Counted from the first letter of the stretch, positions 42,895 to 51,427 are shown. The stretch: DNA of 64,000 nt from Acidipropionibacterium timonense (GCF_900605005.1 NZ_LR027558.1:2340964-2404963); one strand, 5' to 3'. Numbers and translations are program-made. Notes: generated by a model from the sequence alone, not told the origin.

Positions 42895-44502
42895 TCAGCG
42901 GGGGGCGTCGACCCCGGGGTCGCCCGGATCGACCCGCAGACCCTGACCGAAGAACTCGAGTTCGTGCCGACAGGCCGTCAGGTACGCCCGTGCCGCCCGG
43001 GAGCGGGCGGTCGGGCCGGCCTGGGCGAAGGCCTCCTCGACGATGCCCAGGGTGGTCCGGGTCGACTCGACGAAGGCCGGGTCCCGGTAGGTCTCCAGCC
43101 AGGCGGCGTAGGGGTGGCCCTGCGGCACCTGCGGCAGGTCGGCCCCGGTCTGCGCGTAGAGCCAGTAGCACGGCAGCACCGAGGCCGCACCGACGACGTA
43201 GTCGTCGGCCAGGACGCTGGCCAGGAGGAATGACGTGTAGGCCTCGGTCACCGGGCTCGGCGCGACCCGTGGGCGGTCCGCCAGCCAGGCTCGGTGCAGG
43301 GCAGCCTCGACGACGAGCGCCTCATGGGCCGAGGTCGACCAGTGGACGACGTCGCCCGGCACACTCGCCCGACCCGCCAGGGCCGCCAGGGCCCGGGCAT
43401 AGCGATCGAGGTAGTGGGCGTCCTGGTTGAGGTAGAAGGCGAAGGCCGGCTCGGGCAGCGACCCGCCGACCAGCCCGGCGACGAACGCGCAGTCGGCGAT
43501 GCGCCTGGTCAGTGACGACCCCGCCCGCCACAGGGCGTCGGTCCACGGCCCGGCGGCGGGGACGGCCTGAGCGGCGGGGTCGGCGCGCGGCGCGAGCTGG
43601 TCGGGGCTGTCGAGGATCTCGGGGACGCACCCGGCCCCCAACCACGGCGTCGCCATGCCCGCAGCGGCCAGACGCCGTGCCCGGTGGCCGTGGTCGACCG
43701 GGCCGTGACCGCGTCCGACCTCCAGCTCGGCCCCGGCGGCGATGGCCTCGTGGAGCCACTGGGTCGTCCATGCCAGGGCGGCGCCGGGCGTCTGACCCAT
43801 GCCCAGGCGGGTGGCCAGGGCCGAGGAGAGGGAGCATCCCGTGCCGTGGGTGTTCGTCGTGTCGACCCGGCGGGCCGGCACGGTGATCGTCGTGCCGTCG
43901 GGGTCGACCCAGATGTTCGCCGTCGACTCGTCGTCGAGGTGCCCGGTCTTGACGACGACCGCCGTGCCGTTGGCGCCGGCCCAGCGCCTGGCCTGCGCCA
44001 CTGCGGCGTCGACGTCGACGGCGGGCTCCTCACCGGCGAGCACGGCCAGTTCCGGGATGTTCGGGGTGACGACGTCGGCCTGTCGGCAGAACTCGCGCAT
44101 GGCCTCCTCGGCGTCGGCGGCGAGCAGCCGGTCGCCGCTCGTGGCGACCATGACGGGGTCGACGACGACCACGGGCGGGCGGTGCTCCGCCAACCAGGCA
44201 CCGACGGTCTCGATGATCCGGCGATCGGCGAGCATCCCGGTCTTGACGGCGTCGAGCCGGACCTCGTCGGCGACGGCCGCGAGCTGCTGCCCGAGGAAAT
44301 CGACCGGGGGCACGTGGATGGCCCGCACGCCGGTGGTGTTCTGGGCGACCAGGGAGGTGACGACCGTCATCCCGTAGCCGCCGGCCGCCGTGATCGACTT
44401 CATGTCGGCGGCGGTGCCGGCCCCTCCGCTGGGGTCGGTACCGGCGATCGACAACACGCGCGGGACGGCGTGGGCGACCGGGGGGTGGACGACGTCGTTC
44501 AT
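42895..44502 (-). CDS. thiD-tenA: Fused hydroxymethylpyrimidine(-phosphate) kinase ThiD and thiaminase II TenA
   Basis: The protein is 535 aa. The N-terminal half is ThiD: VLSIAGTDPSGGAGTAADMK, then TNTHGTGCSLSSALA (anion hole and catalytic Cys region). The C-terminal ~210 residues are TenA: FVAGLVGGSLPEPAFAFYLN-QD, SFLLASVLADDYVVGAASVL and a late Cys-containing helix. ThiD phosphorylates the pyrimidine moiety of thiamine; TenA salvages it from degraded thiamine. The fusion is known in actinobacteria. The ATG at 44502 is directly downstream of a TPP riboswitch that contains the ribosome-binding site. Confidence 0.93.
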   Translation of the reverse strand: MNDVVHPPVAHAVPRVLSIAGTDPSGGAGTAADMKSITAAGGYGMTVVTSLVAQNTTGVRAIHVPPVDFLGQQLAAVADEVRLDAVKTGMLADRRIIETVGAWLAEHRPPVVVVDPVMVATSGDRLLAADAEEAMREFCRQADVVTPNIPELAVLAGEEPAVDVDAAVAQARRWAGANGTAVVVKTGHLDDESTANIWVDPDGTTITVPARRVDTTNTHGTGCSLSSALATRLGMGQTPGAALAWTTQWLHEAIAAGAELEVGRGHGPVDHGHRARRLAAAGMATPWLGAGCVPEILDSPDQLAPRADPAAQAVPAAGPWTDALWRAGSSLTRRIADCAFVAGLVGGSLPEPAFAFYLNQDAHYLDRYARALAALAGRASVPGDVVHWSTSAHEALVVEAALHRAWLADRPRVAPSPVTEAYTSFLLASVLADDYVVGAASVLPCYWLYAQTGADLPQVPQGHPYAAWLETYRDPAFVESTRTTLGIVEEAFAQAGPTARSRAARAYLTACRHELEFFGQGLRVDPGDPGVDAPR

Positions 44503-44510
44503 GTGGACAT

Positions 44511-44575
44511 TCCCTTCGCCAGTGCGAACTGCATCAGGTTCCACGGGTGTGTTCTCAGCGCCTGGGCGCACCCCG
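44511..44575 (-). promoter_or_regulatory. TPP riboswitch (THI element)
   Basis: Read on the minus strand: GGGGTGC, then GCTGAGA, ACACCC, TGGAACCTGATGCAGTT and CACTGGCGAAGGGAA, the conserved blocks of the THI box in the right order. It ends 8 nt before the thiD-tenA start, and its last block includes AAGGGA, the likely ribosome-binding site. Control is therefore probably translational: TPP binding hides the site. Confidence 0.95.
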
Positions 44576-44657
44576 TGTCCGAACGCCCAGTATGTCACGC
44601 AGCTGTGCGCACGGCCCGACCCGGAGCCATGGACCCCACCCGGTAGGGTTCCTCCTC

Positions 44658-45146
44658 ATGGATGACCTCTTCAGCCCACCCGGAGGCCAGTGGCGACCGG
44701 TCTCGCCAAGTTACGTCACGGTCAAGAGGCTCTCGGTCCTGCTCACCTGGGGGGTGCTCGGGGTCGTCGTCACCGTCCTGCTCGGCGTCCTGTGGACGTG
44801 GTGGGCCGCCCTCGTCTCGGGTCTCGTCGCGGTGGTGTTCACCGCCTGGCGATGGTCACGGATGCCGGCCGTCGTCGGGGCGATCGGCTGGTGCGAGCGC
44901 GGGTCCGACCTGTGCGTGCGGTCCGGCCCGTGGTTCCGGTCGATGACGATCGTCCCGTACGGGCGGATGCAGTCGGTCGAGATCGACGCCGGTCCGATCG
45001 CCCGCCACTACGGGCTGGCGAACGTCCAGCTCGTCACGGCGTCGGCGTCGACCGACGCGACGATCCCCGGTCTGGAGACCCGGGAGGCCGCCGTCATCCG
45101 CGACCGGATCACGGCCATGGCCGAGGCCAGGGACGCCGCCCTGTGA
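44658..45146 (+). CDS. Bacterial PH-domain membrane protein (YdbS-like, DUF304)
   Basis: The protein is 162 aa. Two adjacent membrane helices (LLTWGVLGVVVTVLLGVLWT and ALVSGLVAVVFTAWRW) precede a bPH2 domain with IVPYGRMQSVEIDAGPIARH and YGLANVQLVTASAS. This protein and the next form the YdbS-YdbT pair of membrane PH proteins, which in Bacillus protect against certain antibiotics/bacteriocins. Its stop overlaps the GTG of the next gene (GTGA), and the polyphosphate glucokinase gene is third in the same run. Confidence 0.88.
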   Translation: MDDLFSPPGGQWRPVSPSYVTVKRLSVLLTWGVLGVVVTVLLGVLWTWWAALVSGLVAVVFTAWRWSRMPAVVGAIGWCERGSDLCVRSGPWFRSMTIVPYGRMQSVEIDAGPIARHYGLANVQLVTASASTDATIPGLETREAAVIRDRITAMAEARDAAL

Positions 45147-46579
45147 GCGGCGGGATCCCGGGGACCGGGTTGCCCGAACGGCCCACCGACGACCGACCCG
45201 ACCCCGGTGCGACGGAGGAGGTCCTGCTCAGCCAGCGTCCGCACTGGGCCAGTCCGCTCGTGCGCGGATGGCTCTTCCTCGTCGCGGCGTTCGTGTTCTT
45301 CGCCAAGGAGCTCGCGCGCGACCTCGACGACCACTCCGGTTCCATCGATCCCAGGACCTACTGGGCGCTCGGGGCCATCGTCGGCGGCCTGCTCGTGCTG
45401 CAACTCATCGTCGGGTGGGTCCGGTGGCGCACGACGGCCTTCCTCATCGACGAGACCCAGGTGCGCATCGACCACCGGTTCATCCGGCACGACTCCGACC
45501 GCATCCCGCTGGGCAAGATCCAGTCGGTGGACGTCGTCCAGCCGTTCGCCGCACGCATCCTCGGATTGGCGCAGCTCGTCATCGACGTCGGCGCCCACGA
45601 GCACAAGACGATCGCGTACCTCTCACGCGCCGACGCGTACCGGTTCCGGGACATCCTCGCGCGGCAGGGACAGGGGCGTCCCACCGGGAACCCCGGCGAA
45701 CCGATCGACGACGGACCCGACCGGGCCCCGGCGGGCGCGACCCCTGCGCAGCCGTCGGCCTGGCACGACCGACGCCGTGACGAGCACGTCCTCGTCACCG
45801 TCCCGGGGCGTCGTGTCGTCACCTCGACCCTGTGCTCGACGGGTTTCCTCCTCACGGTCCTCGTCGCCGGCGGGGGGCTGTGGTGGAGCTTCTGGAGGCG
45901 ATCGGGGGCCGTGGGGATGGTCGCGGTCCTCGGCGCGGTCACCGCCGTCATCGGGTACCTGTGGCACTCCCTCACGTCGAACTGGCGGTTCACCCTGCTT
46001 CGGTCCGGCGGCGGCCTCAAGGCCGTCCACGGCATGACCACCCTCACCACTCGGACAGTTCCGGTGCACCGGGTGCAGGGCATCGTCATCCGGCAACCGC
46101 TCCTGTGGCGCCCCTTGGGGTGGTACCGGATGCAGCTCACGGTGCTGGGGGCCGGCGCGGGCGACGACGAGGGTTCGGCCACCATGCTGCTGCCCGTCGG
46201 GGTCCGCCAGGACGTCGACATCGCCCTCGACGCCGTCTGGCCCGGGTTCCGGCTGGACGACGTCGACTGGCAGCCCATCCCCCGGCGATCGCGGTGGTTC
46301 CACTGGTTCACCCAACAGGTCATCGGCTGGGGCCGGACCGAGGCTGTCATCGCCACCCGTGACGGCCTGCTCACCAGGTCCGTCAACGTCGTCCCGCACG
46401 CCCGGGTGCAGTCCACCGGGCTACGCCAAGGTCCGCTCCAGCGCCTGCTGCGGGTGGCGGACGTCGTCGCCCACGTACCGACGGGACCGGTGACCCTGGT
46501 GTGTTCCGATCTCGACGAGACGGTGGCCCGGAGGCTGGTCCTCGACGAACTCGACAGGTCCAGTAGGGTTGCGCCATGA
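45143..46579 (+). CDS. Bacterial PH-domain membrane protein (YdbT-like)
   Basis: The protein is 478 aa with repeated units of two helices plus a bPH2 domain. Each has the family's R-x-P-L-x-x-x-Q-S-V/G pattern: DRIPLGKIQSVDVVQPFAAR in the first, RTVPVHRVQGIVIRQPLLWR in the second, and VVPHARVQSTGLRQGPLQRL in the third. It starts at a GTG overlapping the preceding stop. Pfam-level function is unknown; YdbT homologues work with YdbS at the membrane. The middle contains a charged Asp/Pro/Arg linker. Confidence 0.88.
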   Translation: MSGGIPGTGLPERPTDDRPDPGATEEVLLSQRPHWASPLVRGWLFLVAAFVFFAKELARDLDDHSGSIDPRTYWALGAIVGGLLVLQLIVGWVRWRTTAFLIDETQVRIDHRFIRHDSDRIPLGKIQSVDVVQPFAARILGLAQLVIDVGAHEHKTIAYLSRADAYRFRDILARQGQGRPTGNPGEPIDDGPDRAPAGATPAQPSAWHDRRRDEHVLVTVPGRRVVTSTLCSTGFLLTVLVAGGGLWWSFWRRSGAVGMVAVLGAVTAVIGYLWHSLTSNWRFTLLRSGGGLKAVHGMTTLTTRTVPVHRVQGIVIRQPLLWRPLGWYRMQLTVLGAGAGDDEGSATMLLPVGVRQDVDIALDAVWPGFRLDDVDWQPIPRRSRWFHWFTQQVIGWGRTEAVIATRDGLLTRSVNVVPHARVQSTGLRQGPLQRLLRVADVVAHVPTGPVTLVCSDLDETVARRLVLDELDRSSRVAP

Positions 46580-47343
46580 CCAGTGTGCTCGGCATCGACA
46601 TCGGCGGCTCAGGGATCAAGGGTGCCCCCGTCGACCTGGAGCTCGGCGACTTCGCCGAGCCGCGGCTTCGGATTGCGACCCCCCAGCCTTCCTCCCCCAA
46701 GAACGTCGTCGCGGTGCTTCGCGAGATCATCGAGCACTTCTCGGGGTCGATCGGTGACGGCCCGGTGGGCATCTCCTTCCCGGCTCCGGTACGGCACGGT
46801 GTGCTGCCGTTCATCGCCAACCTCGACCAGAGCTGGGCCGGGCTCGACGCCGAGCGTCACCTCAGCGATGCCCTCGGCCGTCCGGTCACCCTCGTCAACG
46901 ACGCCGACGCCGCCGGCCTCGGCGAGGTGCACTACGGCGCGGCCAAGGGCGTGCCGGGGGTCGTCATCCTCACCACTCTGGGCACCGGCATCGGATCGGC
47001 GGTCATCAACGATGGCATCCTCCTGCCGAACACCGAGCTGGGTCACCTCGAGATCGACGGACACGACGCCGAGAAGCGTGCGGCCTCGTCGGTCAAGGAC
47101 GCCAAGCACATGAGCTACAAGGACTGGGCCACCAAACGGCTCCAGCGCTACTACGAGGTCGTCGAGATGCTCTTCTCCCCCGACCTCTTCGTCGTCGGCG
47201 GCGGGGTGAGCAAGGACCACGAGAAGTTCTTCAAGCATCTCGATCTGGAGACCCCGATCGTCCCGGCCAAGCTCTTCAACCGGGCGGGGATCATCGGAGC
47301 CGCCTGGCAGGCGCAGTGGCGACTGGAGCATTCCGACCACTGA
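46576..47343 (+). CDS. ppgK: Polyphosphate glucokinase (ROK fold)
   Basis: The protein is 255 aa. [13 protein letters not shown] is the phosphate-binding loop typical of PPGK, followed by [28 protein letters not shown] and [17 protein letters not shown]. The enzyme phosphorylates glucose from polyphosphate (and usually ATP), a marker of actinobacteria, and feeds glycolysis; pgi lies 6 kb away. The start overlaps the PH-domain gene stop (ATGA). A strong hairpin follows at 47418-47456. Confidence 0.94.
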   Translation: MTSVLGIDIGGSGIKGAPVDLELGDFAEPRLRIATPQPSSPKNVVAVLREIIEHFSGSIGDGPVGISFPAPVRHGVLPFIANLDQSWAGLDAERHLSDALGRPVTLVNDADAAGLGEVHYGAAKGVPGVVILTTLGTGIGSAVINDGILLPNTELGHLEIDGHDAEKRAASSVKDAKHMSYKDWATKRLQRYYEVVEMLFSPDLFVVGGGVSKDHEKFFKHLDLETPIVPAKLFNRAGIIGAAWQAQWRLEHSDH

Positions 47344-47417
47344 CCGACTCCCGGCCGCGGCGTCGTACGGTGACGCCGTGTTCTGCCCCCTTGACGCGGC
47401 GTGTCATCGTGCACGCA

Positions 47418-47456
47418 CTGGTGGGGCCACCCGATCGGATCGGGTGGCCCCACCAG
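47418..47456. terminator. Strong bidirectional terminator between ppgK and rpmJ
   Basis: Perfect 19-bp inverted repeat (CTGGTGGGGCCACCCGATC, 1-nt loop, and its complement), placed between convergent genes. In practice the loop is the central GATCGGATC portion. No T-run, as is common in high-GC actinobacteria. Confidence 0.85.
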
Positions 47457-47466
47457 CGTCCCGGGA

Positions 47467-47588
47467 TCAGCCCTGCCGAGCTTGAACCGCGGGTTCTTCT
47501 TGTTGATGACGTAGACGTGGCCACGCCGCCTGACGATCTGGGAGCCGGGCTGGTTCTTGAGGGACCGCAGAGAGTTCCTGACCTTCAT
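47467..47588 (-). pseudogene. rpmJ: Ribosomal protein L36 (zinc-independent type), C-terminal frameshift
   Basis: [20 protein letters not shown], then [16 protein letters not shown] is the 40-aa L36 paralogue without the zinc cysteines. After RFK the frame runs on as LGRADPG instead of ending ARQG-stop. Restoring one G (AAGCTCGG to AAGGCTCGG near 47480) gives the expected end and 41 codons in all (122 bp present, 123 expected). As read, the protein would gain a >100-residue tail. A sequencing error is likely. A Zur-like box upstream fits the known zinc-starvation role of this paralogue. Confidence 0.85.
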
Positions 47589-47605
47589 GATCATCCTGTC
47601 CCTCT

Positions 47606-47620
47606 TGAGAATGGTTCTCA
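47606..47620. promoter_or_regulatory. Zur box upstream of rpmJ
   Basis: TGAGAATGGTTCTCA (arms TGAGAA/TTCTCA), within an extended ATAATGAGAA-type context on the minus strand, 18-32 bp upstream of the L36 start. It matches the layout of Zur sites before zinc-independent ribosomal paralogues in actinobacteria. Confidence 0.75.
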
Positions 47621-47685
47621 TTATCGTAACACGATGATCCGCCGGCCCCGCGGTCCGGTGGTCTCAGCCCCCGGGGCCGGCGATC

Positions 47686-49356
47686 TCACATGCGGTCGGG
47701 GGCGTCGATCCCCAGCAGCCCCAGCCCGACCCCGAGCACCCGGCGCACCGCGGCGCACAGGGCCAGCCGCGAGGCGCGCACCTGCCCCTCGCTACGCAGC
47801 ACGGGACACTTCTCGTAGAAGCTCGAGTACGCCCCGGCGAGATCGTAGAGGTAGGTGCACAGCTTGTGCGGGGTGAGGTCGACGGCGACGAGGTCGACGA
47901 TCTCACCGAACCTCGACAGGAGCAGGGCCAACTGCTGCTCGGCGGGTTCCTCGAGCAGTTCGACCCGGCCCCAGCCGAGGGTGGACAGATCGGCCTCGGG
48001 GTCGACCTGCGGATCGGCCTCCGCCGCGGCCCTGCGCAGGATCTGGGAGACCCTGGCATGGGCGTACTGCAGGTAGGGGCCGGTGTCACCGGTGGTCTGC
48101 ACCATGCGCTCGGCATCGAAGACGTAGTCCTTCTGCAGCCCGTTCGACAGGTCGGCGTACTTGATCGCGGCCAGGGCGATGTTCGGCGCGGCGTGCTGCT
48201 CGGCGGCGTCGAGCAGGCTCGCCAGGGACACCGTGCCGCCCTCGCGGGTCTTGAAGGGGTGGCCGTCCGGCCCGAGCACCATGCCGTAGCCGACGTGCTC
48301 GGCGGCCACGGACTCGGGCAGGAACCCGGCCTTGCGGGCGACCTCGAAGAGCACCTCGAAGTGGTGGGCCTGGCGGACGTCGGTGACGTAGATGATGCGG
48401 TCGGCGTGGAGGGTGCTCACCCGACGCCGGATGGCAGCCAGGTCGGTGGCGTCATACCCGAAACCGCCGTCGCGCTTCCGCACGATCATGGGGGCGTCCT
48501 GACCCTCGAGGAAGACGCACAGGGCACCGTTGTCCTCGACCGCCAGACCGTCGGCCTCGAGCTCGTCGACGACCCGCGGCAGGTCGTCGTTGTAGGTCGA
48601 CTCCCCGGCCAGGTCGTCGTCGGTGAGGAGCACCCCGAGCCGGGCGTAGGTCTCGTTGAACCCGGCCAGGGAGACCTCGATGAGGGAGCGCCAGATGGCC
48701 AGGGTCCGCTCGTCACCACCCTGCAGCTTGACGACGCGACGCCGGGCGCGGTCGGCGAAGTCGGGGTCGGCGTCGAACTCCTTCTTGGAGTCCTTGTAGA
48801 GCTGCTCGACCTCGGGCAGATCGAGAGTCGTGACGTCGAGCCCGTGCTCGACGACGTACTGGACGAGCATGCCGAACTGGGTGCCCCAGTCGCCGATGTG
48901 GTTCTGCGGGATGACGGTGTGGCCCTGCGCGGTGAGGACCCGGTTGAAGCAGTCGCCGATGATCGTCGAGCGCAGGTGGCCGACGTGCATCTGCTTGGCG
49001 ACGTTGGGGGCCGAGTAGTCGATGACGATCCGCTGGGGGTTCGGGGCCTGGGTGATGCCCGCGTGGGGGTCGTCGATGAGGTCGGAGGCCACCTGGGCCA
49101 GGACGTCCGAGCGCAACCGGAAGTTGATGAACCCGGGGCCGGCGACCTCCGGGGTCTCGCACAGGTCGCCGACGCCGAGCCTGGCGATGACGTCGGCCGC
49201 GACCTCCCGCGGCGGTCGCCCCTCCTGCTTGGCCAGACGCAGCGCCACGTTCGACTGGAAGTGGCCGAACTGCGGCTTGGTGGCAGGGCGCAGCTCCGGA
49301 TCGACCCCCGTCACGGACTCGACGCGGGCGGAGAGCTGGGAGGGCAGTGACGACAT
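47686..49356 (-). CDS. argS: Arginyl-tRNA synthetase
   Basis: The protein is 556 aa, usual for bacterial ArgRS. The class I signature is APNVAKQMHVGHLRSTIIGD (HVGH motif, ~residue 125), and HIGDWGTQFGMLVQYV follows. QTTGDTGPYLQYAHAR, the anticodon-binding C-terminal DALR domain and the terminal residues LLGIDAPDRM are all typical. I chose the ATG at 49356 (MSSLPSQLS), with GGGAGA ~9 nt upstream; another ATG is three codons earlier. Essential gene, intact. It is divergent from the aldo/keto reductase gene. Confidence 0.96.
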   Translation of the reverse strand: MSSLPSQLSARVESVTGVDPELRPATKPQFGHFQSNVALRLAKQEGRPPREVAADVIARLGVGDLCETPEVAGPGFINFRLRSDVLAQVASDLIDDPHAGITQAPNPQRIVIDYSAPNVAKQMHVGHLRSTIIGDCFNRVLTAQGHTVIPQNHIGDWGTQFGMLVQYVVEHGLDVTTLDLPEVEQLYKDSKKEFDADPDFADRARRRVVKLQGGDERTLAIWRSLIEVSLAGFNETYARLGVLLTDDDLAGESTYNDDLPRVVDELEADGLAVEDNGALCVFLEGQDAPMIVRKRDGGFGYDATDLAAIRRRVSTLHADRIIYVTDVRQAHHFEVLFEVARKAGFLPESVAAEHVGYGMVLGPDGHPFKTREGGTVSLASLLDAAEQHAAPNIALAAIKYADLSNGLQKDYVFDAERMVQTTGDTGPYLQYAHARVSQILRRAAAEADPQVDPEADLSTLGWGRVELLEEPAEQQLALLLSRFGEIVDLVAVDLTPHKLCTYLYDLAGAYSSFYEKCPVLRSEGQVRASRLALCAAVRRVLGVGLGLLGIDAPDRM

Positions 49357-49485
49357 GGCAGGCATTCTCCCATGAGCGGGCTTCGGCGTCACAGTCACGG
49401 CGGGCCGACAGCGAAACCCCGTGCGGTCCCTGCCCGACGTGGTGTTGCATGGAGGTGACGACGAACGACCATCAGGAGGACGCCC

Positions 49486-50307
49486 ATGACAGTTCCCACC
49501 CTCACCCTCAACGACGGCGTCAAGATCCCACAGCTCGGGTTCGGCACCTGGCAGGTCTCGGAGGACGAGGCCCATGCCTCGGTCGCCACCGCCCTGGCCA
49601 CGGGTTACCGTCACATCGACACCGCTGCGATCTACGGCAACGAGCGCGGCGTCGGCAGGGCCCTGGCCGAGTCGGGTGTCGACCGCGACGAGCTCTTCGT
49701 CACGACGAAGCTGTGGAACGACGCCCATCACGCCGACGATGCCCGGCGCGCCATCGAGACCAGCCTGGACAAGCTCGGTCTCGACCACCTCGACCTGTAC
49801 CTCATCCACTGGCCGGCCAACGTCAAGTACGGTGACGCGTACATCGAGGCCTGGAACGCGCTCCAGGAGTTCAAGGCCGAGGGCCTCACCCGCTCCATCG
49901 GCGTGTCGAACTTCTCCCCCGTGCACCTCGATGCCATCGAGGGCGCGGTGCCGAGCATGAACCAGGTCGAGATGCACCCGACCTTCAACCAGGCCGCGCT
50001 GCGTGCCGACCTCGCCGCCCGCGGCATCCAGCCCGAGGCGTGGAGCCCGCTGGGCCAGTCCAAGGACCTCACCGATCCGACGATCAGCGCCATCGCCGCC
50101 GACCTCGGCGTCTCGACCGCTCAGGTCATCATCCGTTGGCACCTGCAGATCGGCAACGTCGTCATCCCCAAGTCGGTGACCCCCTCGCGCATCGCCGAGA
50201 ACTTCGACGTCTTCGGGTTCGAGCTGTCGGACGAGCAGATCGCCGCCATCAACGGCGTCGACTCGGGCCACCGGCTCGGCGCCGATCCGGTGGACGCCGA
50301 CTTCTGA
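49486..50307 (+). CDS. Aldo/keto reductase (2,5-diketogluconate reductase type)
   Basis: The protein is 273 aa. Family signatures: GFGTWQVSEDEAH, GYRHIDTAAIYGNERGVG (catalytic Asp and Tyr), FVTTKLWNDAH (Lys), LYLIHWP (His) and IGVSNFSPVHLDA, with VVIPKSVTPSRIAEN forming the NADPH-phosphate site near the C-terminus. It is an NADPH-dependent cytosolic reductase of aldehydes and ketones such as methylglyoxal or diketogluconate. AGGAGG lies 8-9 nt before the ATG. A 9-bp-stem hairpin follows the stop. Confidence 0.93.
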   Translation: MTVPTLTLNDGVKIPQLGFGTWQVSEDEAHASVATALATGYRHIDTAAIYGNERGVGRALAESGVDRDELFVTTKLWNDAHHADDARRAIETSLDKLGLDHLDLYLIHWPANVKYGDAYIEAWNALQEFKAEGLTRSIGVSNFSPVHLDAIEGAVPSMNQVEMHPTFNQAALRADLAARGIQPEAWSPLGQSKDLTDPTISAIAADLGVSTAQVIIRWHLQIGNVVIPKSVTPSRIAENFDVFGFELSDEQIAAINGVDSGHRLGADPVDADF

Positions 50308-50322
50308 TCCGAACTGCGGAAG

Positions 50323-50353
50323 CCGGCCCGGCGGCTTGCGGTCACCGGGCCGG
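50323..50353 (+). terminator. Hairpin after the aldo/keto reductase gene
   Basis: CCGGCCCGG (50323-50331) pairs with CCGGGCCGG (50345-50353) across a 13-nt loop, 16 bp after the stop. No T-run. Confidence 0.65.
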
Positions 50354-50394
50354 ATCCGTCACGCCGTCAGCGGCCCGCCCACTGAAAGGTCATG

Positions 50395-50577
50395 TCATCG
50401 GCCCTCGTCAGCGCGGGGTGGATGAGTTTCGTTGACGATCGCGATGCGCGTCCTGCTCCTTCTGAGGATGAGGACGACGAACCACGCGACAAGCGCAGCG
50501 AACAGGACCACGACGACAAGACTGACGAGTATCGCGATGAGCATGCCCGCCTCCGTCGAGATGAGAAGTGCATTCAT
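50395..50577 (-). CDS. Small single-span membrane protein in a low-GC patch
   Basis: The protein is 60 aa. A short N-terminus (MNALLISTEAG) is followed by a long hydrophobic helix (MLIAILVSLVVVVLFAALVA then WFVVLIL) and a basic, then polar tail (RRSRTRIAIVNE...). AAGGAAGG precedes the ATG by 9 nt. It lies downstream of the gene for a secreted 242-aa protein in the same direction, ~60 bp away, inside DNA much poorer in GC than the surroundings. It could be an immunity-like or holin-like partner, but there is no family match to support this. Confidence 0.55.
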   Translation of the reverse strand: MNALLISTEAGMLIAILVSLVVVVLFAALVAWFVVLILRRSRTRIAIVNETHPPRADEGR

Positions 50578-50598
50578 TCCCAAACGCCTTCCTTTAGA

Positions 50599-50610
50599 AT
50601 CTATATAGAT
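50599..50610. promoter_or_regulatory. 12-bp perfect palindrome before the small membrane protein gene
   Basis: ATCTATATAGAT lies ~22 bp before the start at 50577, close to the ribosome-binding site. It may be an operator or part of a -10 region (TATATA). Distinctly AT-rich. Confidence 0.4.
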
Positions 50611-50640
50611 GTGGGTCGCAAATAGAGTATGATTTGATCA

Positions 50641-51369
50641 TCAGTCAGTCAGATTGGCCGTTGCATTGAATCCATTGACAGAAAGATCCAAGAATCTTGA
50701 TCCGGAGAACAGGCCAGTGGATGAATTGAGAGTTCCACCAAACCGTACATGCGATGCGGGCAATCGCTCAAAATGTGCATTCGAGATCGTCGCAGCGCGG
50801 GTCTGATAAGTCTGCCCCCAATACTTCGTGATACTGGCACTTCGGTGCCCGACGTCACCCCCATAATTGAACCTGAACCGGATTGAGACGATTGCTGAGA
50901 CCCCAGACGCAAGACAGTCCGTGTACGACCAAGCATAATGCGAACTACTCTTCTTGCAGCCACCGACCGCCATCATGTTCACCTGTCCGCTCGCATTATT
51001 GGCCTTCAGATCAGGAATCCTCGTGATGGACAGAGAACCGTCTTCGAAAATCCGCCTTTCAACGATATCGCCATGGTCCAGTTTTCGCTCGATGGAGATT
51101 GGATTAGATCCATTGTCAGAATCAGGCAGTTCTCCCTTTTCCAAATTTCTGATGATCTTCGATGCCGTGGATTCGGGAGCTCCATTATCCACCAGAAAAT
51201 CATGGATCTGCCGACGCTCCGGAGCAGCTAGTTTGACCGCCTCCCCTAGAGACACAGCAGTGGTAGATTCGGCCCTTGACTGCGGAGCAATGAATGCTGT
51301 CTGCACGACTGAACAGCACAGTACTACCGCCGCGATCTTCATTGCCTTGCCAACCTTCAAGACCTGCAT
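50641..51369 (-). CDS. Hypothetical secreted protein in a low-GC patch
   Basis: The protein is 242 aa and not recognised. A signal peptide is clear (MKIAAVVLCCSVVQTAFIAP, cleavage likely after QSRA). The mature part has an acidic helical section (RRQIHDFLVDNGAPESTASK, IIRNLEKGELPDSDNG) that looks like a propeptide. A Cys-containing, Ser/Tyr/Phe-rich, probably beta domain follows (GGCKKSSSHYAWSYTDCLAS, IRFRFNYGG). Codon use and base composition are much lower in GC than the neighbours, suggesting horizontal transfer. I chose the start at 51369 (GGAG at 10 nt); 51342 is the alternative. Confidence 0.6.
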   Translation of the reverse strand: MQVLKVGKAMKIAAVVLCCSVVQTAFIAPQSRAESTTAVSLGEAVKLAAPERRQIHDFLVDNGAPESTASKIIRNLEKGELPDSDNGSNPISIERKLDHGDIVERRIFEDGSLSITRIPDLKANNASGQVNMMAVGGCKKSSSHYAWSYTDCLASGVSAIVSIRFRFNYGGDVGHRSASITKYWGQTYQTRAATISNAHFERLPASHVRFGGTLNSSTGLFSGSRFLDLSVNGFNATANLTD

Positions 51370-51397
51370 CGTTGCGGACTCCGTCCTCGTGTCCCGC

Positions 51398-51427
51398 TAC
51401 CCACATGGGTAAGCTCTTATCAGTATA
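51398..51427 (-). promoter_or_regulatory. Promoter and inverted repeat of the secreted-protein gene
   Basis: On the minus strand a -10 hexamer TATACT (51427-51422) is followed by the inverted repeat TACCCACATGGGTA (51398-51411), between the transcription start and the gene start at 51369. A repressor site at +10 to +25 is plausible. No clear -35. Confidence 0.5.
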
